Positions 58,535-64,000 of a stretch of DNA of 64,000 nucleotides are shown piece after piece; position 1 is the first letter of the stretch; every line of letters starts with the position of its first letter. Both the position numbers and the translations under genes were made by a program. The notes beneath the pieces are model-generated. The model saw nothing but the letters and a program-made list of their open reading frames with translations. It had not been told where the DNA came from and ran no database searches. Source of the DNA: Prostheceraeus crozeri (Eukaryota; Platyhelminthes; Polycladida; Euryleptidae); contig CAJQUW010007748.1 in the NCBI GenBank assembly GCA_907163375.1, positions 1 through 64,000 of the forward strand. Reading direction: 5' to 3'.

Positions 58535-58960
58535 ATATAGACTTGTTTTCTGGTAACGCAATCACAGATGCAACGTTGCATATTTTACAGATTTGTTGAT
58601 TCATAACCCAACCATAGGCGTACTGATGTACTTTTATGAAGATTTGTTTTTTCTGGTAGCGCAATCACAGGCGCACTGATGTATTTGTATATAGATTTGT
58701 TTTTCTGGTAGCGCAATCATAGGCGCACTGATGTATTTGTATATAGATTTGTTTTTCTGGTAGCGCAATCATAGGCGCACTGATGTACTTTTATAAAGAT
58801 TTGTTTTTCTGGCAATCATAGATACACCGCTGTATTCTTTATAGATTTGTTGATTCTTAACACAATCATAGGCGCACTAATGTATATTTTTATAGATTTG
58901 TTGATTCAATCATTTCACGAAATCATAGACGCGCTGATCAATTTTTATATAGCTTTGTAC
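58535..58960. repeat. Tandem repeat of about 62-66 bp, about 7 units, inside hAT-2
   Basis: Units share GATTTGTTTTTCTGGTAGCG, CAATCATAGGCGCACTGATG and TATTTGTATATA. The central three units are nearly identical, while the outer ones carry substitutions and deletions. This pattern is usual for arrays that grow from the middle by unequal exchange. It lies between the transposase stop and the right inverted repeat. Confidence 0.88.
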
Positions 58961-59261
58961 TGCCTATATTTGTTAAAAGGATTTGTGAAATATTCTCAAG
59001 GCTTCTGAGATTTATTGATGTATTTGTTAATTGAATATATTGCGGGTTCATAAAAGCTGCGATTTTTCATTCAAAATCACCTGTCATTTATGAATGACGA
59101 GGAAAAGAGATACGCATGATATTGATGACAATCTTAAGCATAATGATTATTTTCCATTCACAGTTAAGTATAGAAGGCAATTCATGTTTATATTTACTCT
59201 GATGATATAACATTAGAGCGTCCGGATTTTTTTCTGGACGAGTTTGGCAACCCTGCCTACG

Positions 59262-60404
59262 GCACGTAGCATCAATGGCAATTGGTGTGGATTCTGTACA
59301 TTTTTGTACATGCTTTGTGAAAATCGATTCAGTAGTGCTTTTCCTGAGATGGTGGACTCCTTCTGGAAAATCTATTTCCTTTGCTCAAAGAGTCATAGAT
59401 TAAATGATAACTGATCACTGACGATTTTACTTGCTACTACAATCATTGCAACAATATGTCCCATGCCTTATTCATGGTTATATAAGTAAAAGACATGATT
59501 AAAATCTAAAGAAAATCTACCGATGATGCAATCGGAAACGAACAAAAAACAAATTGAAACGTCAAAAATTGATGATAATTTGATTGGTATAAAACTAATG
59601 AAAATGCTAAAAATTAAACAAGAATCGTTTGAATATCCATTCCTCCAGAAGATCCTATGTCAGGATTTTGGTGGAAAAGTGCAAAATCTTTCCAAGTGCG
59701 GCTCCTCGTAATGAGTGGTTACCGATGATGTCAAAATATATTTTATCTTTTATTAGACATTTCGTGATTATAGAGCATCACCTATGAGACCTTCAAATTA
59801 TAATCAAGACTCCGACGAACAAAGAAAATGTAATTATGATGTCAGTGATTTATAAAATGAATTTATTGAATAAAAAGCAAACCAAGCGGTGGTGATTGAT
59901 GACTCTCCACGATTTTAAGGTCCTGCCATATTGGGCAATGTAGGAACAGCATTGTTCAGGATTTAGGTTGATTGCGAAATCCGTATTAATTTCGTCGATG
60001 AATATGAAAACATTCGCGCATCACTGCGATAAAATAGCCATCATTTTCGCTTAATGAAAGTTGAGCAATTCAAGGTCGGAAATAAACCACACATGTTACA
60101 TCGCTTCATCGATCTTGAAACCTCGAATAAAGTCCACCAGTAGTCCAAATTATTATACAGGAGGAGGTTTAAGATAAGACAATGGAAAAATCAATGAAAA
60201 TCAATGAATACAGAAAGTCACAATTTATTTGAAATTGACTGTCGATGATATGCTTGTATGTGTACATGTACACTGCACAGATTCTTCCGACAATTTCTCT
60301 GCAAGACTGGAAAATTATTAATTAGGGGGTATTAATTAGTATGTGCAACAACCAATTCGACTGGATTCTGATGTATTTTACAATAGTGAAGTGGATTGTT
60401 TACA
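59262..60404. other. No gene recognised
   Basis: DNA inside the inverted duplication, right of hAT-2. A 62-codon Lys-rich frame at 59523-59711 has no recognisable motif. Confidence 0.4.
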
Positions 60405-60540
60405 ACTTGTTTCATGGTTTTATCCATATACACACTACCTTCATTAATCAAGTCTAGCAAAGTCACTGGCCTCCAGTCCAGTGCATGGTATGGGAGCTGA
60501 GCGTCCCTTAGATATCTTATATCATAGATGTCCCTGATTG
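60405..60540 (-). repeat. Right arm of the inverted duplication, partly coding
   Basis: On the minus strand one frame is open across the arm and beyond: DIYDIRYLRDAQLPYHALDW, RPVTLLDLINEGSVYMDKTM, KQVVNNPLHYCKIHQNPVEL. It is the better preserved of the two arms. I cannot name the protein. Confidence 0.7.
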
Positions 60541-61149
60541 ATGTAAGTGAAATCCGTCTATTGACATCTGATAACTTAACCTATTTATGCCCAATGTAAA
60601 ATTTGATAGAAAAACCAATCAGATATACACAATACTGGAAAAGATCATTATCAATATCAGTTCATTCTGCATCGCTCTCTGACCATTGCAAGTGGGCAAA
60701 ATTCATTTGCACTCTAATAGCGTGCTTGGGCACAAAAGGGTACATCTGCATTATACATCTTCATACAAATATATTCAAGATTTACGAATCGTTCTAAGAT
60801 GATTTCTGATAAGTGTAGGATTAACGTCTTGGTTACTGATTTGTTTTGAAGATGTTGAATGCATTACACATACATGCACATGTACATGGTTGAAGTAGGC
60901 TACACATTTCAATATATAGACCTAATTATCTGACTAAGAAACCTAATGCATTACCGCATTTATCGTCTTATTATGTTTCAAATACCTACAGATAGATTAT
61001 CCTACTGAACAAAAAAGTTTGGATAAAGGTTTTTCAAAGAGGGAACTGGCAATTGTGTTGCGCAACACATGTTTCTTTGTTATAATGTCATCTGATGACT
61101 ATATATGGGAGTGCATGAAATGGCACTTGAGACAGTCAAACTTTATTGA

Positions 61150-61389
61150 ATGTCTTTTGAATACGTAAGGTGTGAAAAAAGTGCCGATTTTATTCGCAAT
61201 TTATTCCAGAATCAAAAATATATATTCACGTTATTAGCGTACGTGGTCGCGAATGGGTTAATTACCGGCAATAATAATCAATGCAGTTTTAGTAATATAA
61301 AATGCAAGAAGGTATATCATATTGCATATATTGTAAGCCTGTTTTCATCAATTTTTTTCATAGAAATGTTAATCAAGAAAAAGACATAA
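61150..61389 (+). pseudogene. PLE-associated fragment, inverted relative to 55902
   Basis: The segment 61262-61320 (NNQCSFSNIKCKKV) matches the start of the minus-strand PLE frame at 55902-55845 (NNQCSFGNIKCKRY) but points the other way. About 60 bp are shared; the surrounding 80-codon frame is otherwise unrecognised. It extends the inverted arrangement around hAT-2. Confidence 0.5.
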
Positions 61390-61402
61390 AAGCCAAGGAG
61401 GT

Positions 61403-61458
61403 CTAGATATATATACAGTGTAATTTTTGATATCTGTACAATTATAGATATCTAGACC
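61403..61458. repeat. Short hairpin
   Basis: AGGTCTAGATATATATACAG pairs imperfectly with the stretch ending TATAGATATCTAGACCT. The outer 12-13 bp are perfect. First of a group of hairpins that runs to 63231. Confidence 0.6.
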
Positions 61459-61789
61459 TTGTTAAAGCCCAGTAATTATACCTTGTGTTATACCATAGAT
61501 ATCGCTACAATGGTGGCCACCAATATTTAGGAGTCCATAGTTATACACGGCAAACTTCATATCACTCACAGATCTAAGTACAGTTGATATCTATATGGAC
61601 ACGTCGAAATGTTAAAAGGTACAAATTGACTAACTTGATAAAAGAGCGAAGTACAGCCTTTAAAGTAGAATTTTGAGAAAGTTGATGGACTCCTTCTTCA
61701 AATTGTTCATCTTGAAAATAAATTAATCTGCTTCGGTCTGGTGTCGACGTCCATCTAGAATTTGTACATTAGAAGATAAACATGATGCA

Positions 61790-62146
61790 TCATGTTTTAT
61801 TTGTTTGCTTATTTTGTTCGAAGTTGCTCTTTTTACGCACCATTGGATCGATTATTGATGTTATACATCGATGTCCTTTCACAGTTTGCATTTCAGGTAA
61901 TGAATGTTCCTCAGATATGAGTTCGGACATCAATGCGGTTCGAATACTGCGATTATAAGTTTTGCTCAAGTCGTCTCGTGCCAGCATTCGTTTCATGTAC
62001 TCATTCAAAACATTCTTACTTACATTCATCTGTGACGAATGAGCTTCAAATTTTACAGATTGATTGTGAGGTTTAAGAATTCGCATGCCTTCAGAGTCAA
62101 TGGCAAAATATTGATTATCATACGTCGGTGAATTTCTGCCGTACAT
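61790..62146 (-). CDS. Unidentified 118-codon frame
   Basis: Minus-strand frame starting MYGRNSPTYDNQYFAIDSEG, with MKRMLARDDLSKTYNRSIRT in the middle and a Lys/Asn-rich end. It is long for AT-rich noncoding DNA and has a mixed, protein-like composition, but I recognise no family. Seventeen bases upstream, ATGGCGGCTGAA in a Kozak-like context (acagATGG) starts another short frame, MAAENVRQKFTD, ending just where a GTATGA donor could lie. It could therefore be a host first exon, part of an unknown element, or chance. Confidence 0.3.
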   Translation of the reverse strand: MYGRNSPTYDNQYFAIDSEGMRILKPHNQSVKFEAHSSQMNVSKNVLNEYMKRMLARDDLSKTYNRSIRTALMSELISEEHSLPEMQTVKGHRCITSIIDPMVRKKSNFEQNKQTNKT

Positions 62147-62702
62147 TTTCAGCCGCCATCTGTCAGTTTTTCATTGACACCTCCATTTATGACATCGATT
62201 ACTAATTTCCATAAACACTGTGGGACATCAGTCCAGCAATCTATCAATGCGATGATATCAAGTCAGTGAGAGGTTATCATATTGTCGCAAGCTGGTCGTT
62301 GCTGTATTAGGGTCTAATTGCATTGGTAGTGATTTAATTTCACGAAGATTAAAAAGTCAATTTTTCATTACGAGGAGCGATATCGTTGTCGAGGGAGCGC
62401 AGCAATCGAGAAGTTGACCAGGCACTGTAAAGTTGAGCAGGGACTGTGAAGTAATGCTTAATCGCTCTGAGGCATAGAAATTAACAATACCATAGAAAGT
62501 ACTATTATCCACTTCTATGCTCTGAGGTCTATGGTTATATCAACTTTTCAACCATGGATATCTATATAATAAGGATGGATACTATCCATGTTTGAACCAT
62601 AGTCTATGTTTGAACACATGCATAGAAATAAAAATGTTAAAACTTTACTTCCTCAAATGAGTCACAAACAGAATTCAAAATTTCTCCATTGTTGCAACAT
62701 TC

Positions 62703-62918
62703 ATGGATGACTATGATGTGAATTCAGCTTGCCGTGATAAATACATTGTATACCATGTATATAAGACTGATATCTTTGATAATGCCCAGAAATTCATTAA
62801 CGACCCGGAAAATTCATGGCCTGGAAATGAAACCACAGAAATATTTCGCAACATGGCATACAATGATTATGACATCTACATTTTTCGGGCTGTCAATGGC
62901 AAATTGTCGGGCCGCTAA
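62703..62918 (+). CDS. Unidentified 71-codon frame
   Basis: Reads MDDYDVNSACRDKYIVYHVY, then NDPENSWPGNETTEIFRNMA, then YIFRAVNGKLSGR. The composition is protein-like, but no family is recognised. It runs into the strong hairpin at 62887-62947, which supplies its stop codon, so the last codons are probably not native. Confidence 0.25.
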   Translation: MDDYDVNSACRDKYIVYHVYKTDIFDNAQKFINDPENSWPGNETTEIFRNMAYNDYDIYIFRAVNGKLSGR

Positions 62919-62947
62919 CGCGGCCCTCTAATTTGCCATTGACGCCC
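62887..62947. repeat. Very strong GC-rich hairpin
   Basis: The stem consists of GGGC, then GTCAATGGCAAATT (14 bp), a 3x3 internal loop, and GGGCCGC (7 bp), closed by the tetraloop TAAC. Only one base bulges. It stands out in AT-rich DNA. Confidence 0.85.
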
Positions 62948-63083
62948 TCAAAACATAGCTGTCATCATATCATTATCATTTCTATGGAAATAATGCATTT
63001 GAGATGTATAGTCATGGATATCTAAAGTCATAGATTTCATAAAAAGTACTGGTCTTTATTCATTTCCCATACAAACCAATGGA

Positions 63084-63130
63084 CATTTACTGGGCTTTAA
63101 TGTAAAAGATATCATTAATGCCCAGTAAAT
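63084..63130. repeat. Hairpin (19-bp stem, one mismatch)
   Basis: CATTTACTGGGCTTTAATG pairs with CATTAATGCCCAGTAAATG across a 9-base loop. The GCCCAGTAA part also appears at 61465-61473. Confidence 0.8.
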
Positions 63131-63197
63131 GAAACAGGTCTATAATAACAATAATAGTCATTCATGGCTTCACATCATAGCATTCTATCAAGGTTGC

Positions 63198-63231
63198 CGG
63201 GCATAAATCGGAAATTTCCAATTTATGCCCG
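63198..63231. repeat. Hairpin (11-bp stem around a palindrome)
   Basis: CGGGCATAAAT pairs with ATTTATGCCCG. The loop itself contains the palindrome GGAAATTTCC. Confidence 0.8.
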
Positions 63232-63299
63232 CCAATTTCAATGTATTTTCAATTGAGCTACAATTTCCCATTTATACCCTCCGTTTTCATATACCGTAT

Positions 63300-64000
63300 C
63301 TATCTTTTATAATATGCCTGATCCATATTGCCAGAGCAACTCCAGTAGATCAAATAAGTCAATCATTGCGGATATTTGATAATGATGTGCGTAGATCTCT
63401 AGAAGAATGCACCAATTGTCATTAAGAAATGGAGGTCTTGGACTTCGATCTGTCTCTCAACATGCAGGAGCCGCCTACATCTCATCATTCTCAAGTGCTA
63501 GTTCCGAACCTTCAGGCTATGTGATGAAAGCAATTCATCATTTCAATGCTTGCGTGTTGCCGACTGAAAAAATTCAAGGTTTTGACAACATACTTGGTGT
63601 TCAAATATCACAACATCGCCTTTCAAAAATGATTGAATCAAAATCACGAAATGACCTCCTTCATGCAGCTTCACCAGCCGATAAAGCTCGACTTGAAAAT
63701 GTTGCTGCGGATCATGTCGCTGACTGGTTGCGGGTCATTCCTTCCCCTGGGTTAGGTCTAGCATTGGAGCCAAACGAAATGAGCGCAGCATTAAAATGGT
63801 GGTTAGGCTTACGCTTGGATGGCAACTCAATTAAATGCATCTACCATCCTGATGCAATTCTTGATCCACATGGACATCATGCGTAGACCTTCAAAAATGG
63901 AGGGGACATCGTCGATCGGCAAAATACCATACAAAATGTCGTGTATGAATGCTGCAGTCGATCGTTATTACGACCACAGTTAGAAAGAGGCAATGGCTTG
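63300..64000 (+). mobile_element. LINE C-terminal domain, continues past the window
   Basis: The frame ending at 63425 reads CLIHIARATPVDQISQSLRI, FDNDVRRSLEECTNC. The next frame (63407-63886) reads LSLRNGGLGLRSVSQHAGAA, ASPADKARLENVAADHVADW, LRVIPSPGLGLALEPNEMSA and ALKWWLGLRLDG, then DPHGHHA. After an in-frame TAG at 63884-63886 the same frame goes on TFKNGGDIVDRQNTIQNVVY to the window end. This is the region after the RT in a common invertebrate retroelement class whose end carries a zinc-binding H..C block and a putative PD-(D/E)XK nuclease; that end lies outside. It is related in layout to 36452-37262 but clearly a different family. Confidence 0.68.

Larger units (their letters stand above)
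56343..59255 (+). mobile_element. hAT-2 DNA transposon (2.9 kb)
   Basis: The terminal repeats are CAGGGTTGCCATACGTCCGG at the left and CAGGGTTGCCAAACTCGTCC read inward from the right; CAGGGTTGCCA is a common hAT end. The flanks share cctacg (56337-56342, 59256-59261), a 6-bp direct repeat instead of the usual 8. The left subterminal region repeats TCCGGATTTTTTGACAGAAT about three times. The transposase is at 56918-58381 and a 3' tandem-repeat block at about 58535-58960. It is inserted inside the inverted duplication 56030-60540. Confidence 0.88.

Noticed and set aside
58535-58960. CRISPR-like repeat array
   Set aside because: The repeats are contiguous with no unique spacers, lie inside a transposon and the DNA is eukaryotic; an ordinary tandem repeat.

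Overview
This is AT-rich animal DNA, most likely from a marine or aquatic invertebrate. The case for that is spliced exons with GT/AG borders, a metazoan zinc-transporter gene with very large introns, and a mix of Penelope-like elements (PLEs), LINEs, hAT, mariner, piggyBac, MITEs and tRNA-derived SINEs. I cannot name the species. Nothing looks bacterial: there are no operons or ribosome-binding sites.

The one host gene I can support is a plus-strand orthologue of SLC39A13/ZIP13 (Drosophila Zip99C type). Four of its exons are visible, at 13648-13779, 23013-23117, 34681-34781 and 42034-42201. Splice phases agree at every join. The introns are 9.2, 11.6 and 7.3 kb and are packed with transposons. 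The exon encoding the next conserved transmembrane block was not found, so the gene probably continues beyond the window.

Layout. 1-3836: two PLE copies head to head, with an inverted shared terminal segment. 4462-5048: PLE endonuclease remnant. 5487-5690: SINE. 6697-9823: hAT-1, with 8-bp target duplications and one nonsense codon in its transposase. 11020-11424 and 11717-12407: hAT-type MITE and a large foldback. 14965-16260: CR1-like LINE remnant. 16985-22190: LINE-A, split by the nearly complete minus-strand LINE-B (17243-20735). 22703-22897: TTAA-flanked palindrome carrying a hammerhead ribozyme. 23961-25722: mariner-1. 27987-28162: Tc1/mariner MITE. 29444-31322: hAT remnant and a hAT-like non-autonomous element. 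31690-33751: two LINE remnants. 35048-37262: hAT remnant, decayed hammerhead, LINE C-terminal domain. 39235-40680 and 52785-54522: two nearly identical mariner-2 copies in opposite orientation, the second complete. 41695-41890: second SINE. 42341-45319: piggyBac. 46183-46441: PLE remnant. 54540-61389: PLE material in an inverted arrangement around hAT-2 (56343-59255). 61400-63260: cluster of strong short hairpins. 63300-64000: LINE C-terminal domain running off the end.

The transposons do not form a pathway. The window is a record of successive insertions, mostly inside introns of one zinc-transporter gene. The most unusual items are the hammerhead-bearing TTAA palindrome, the intact mariner with about 140-bp terminal repeats and a close inverted relative, and the inverted duplication with an unidentified conserved reading frame around hAT-2.
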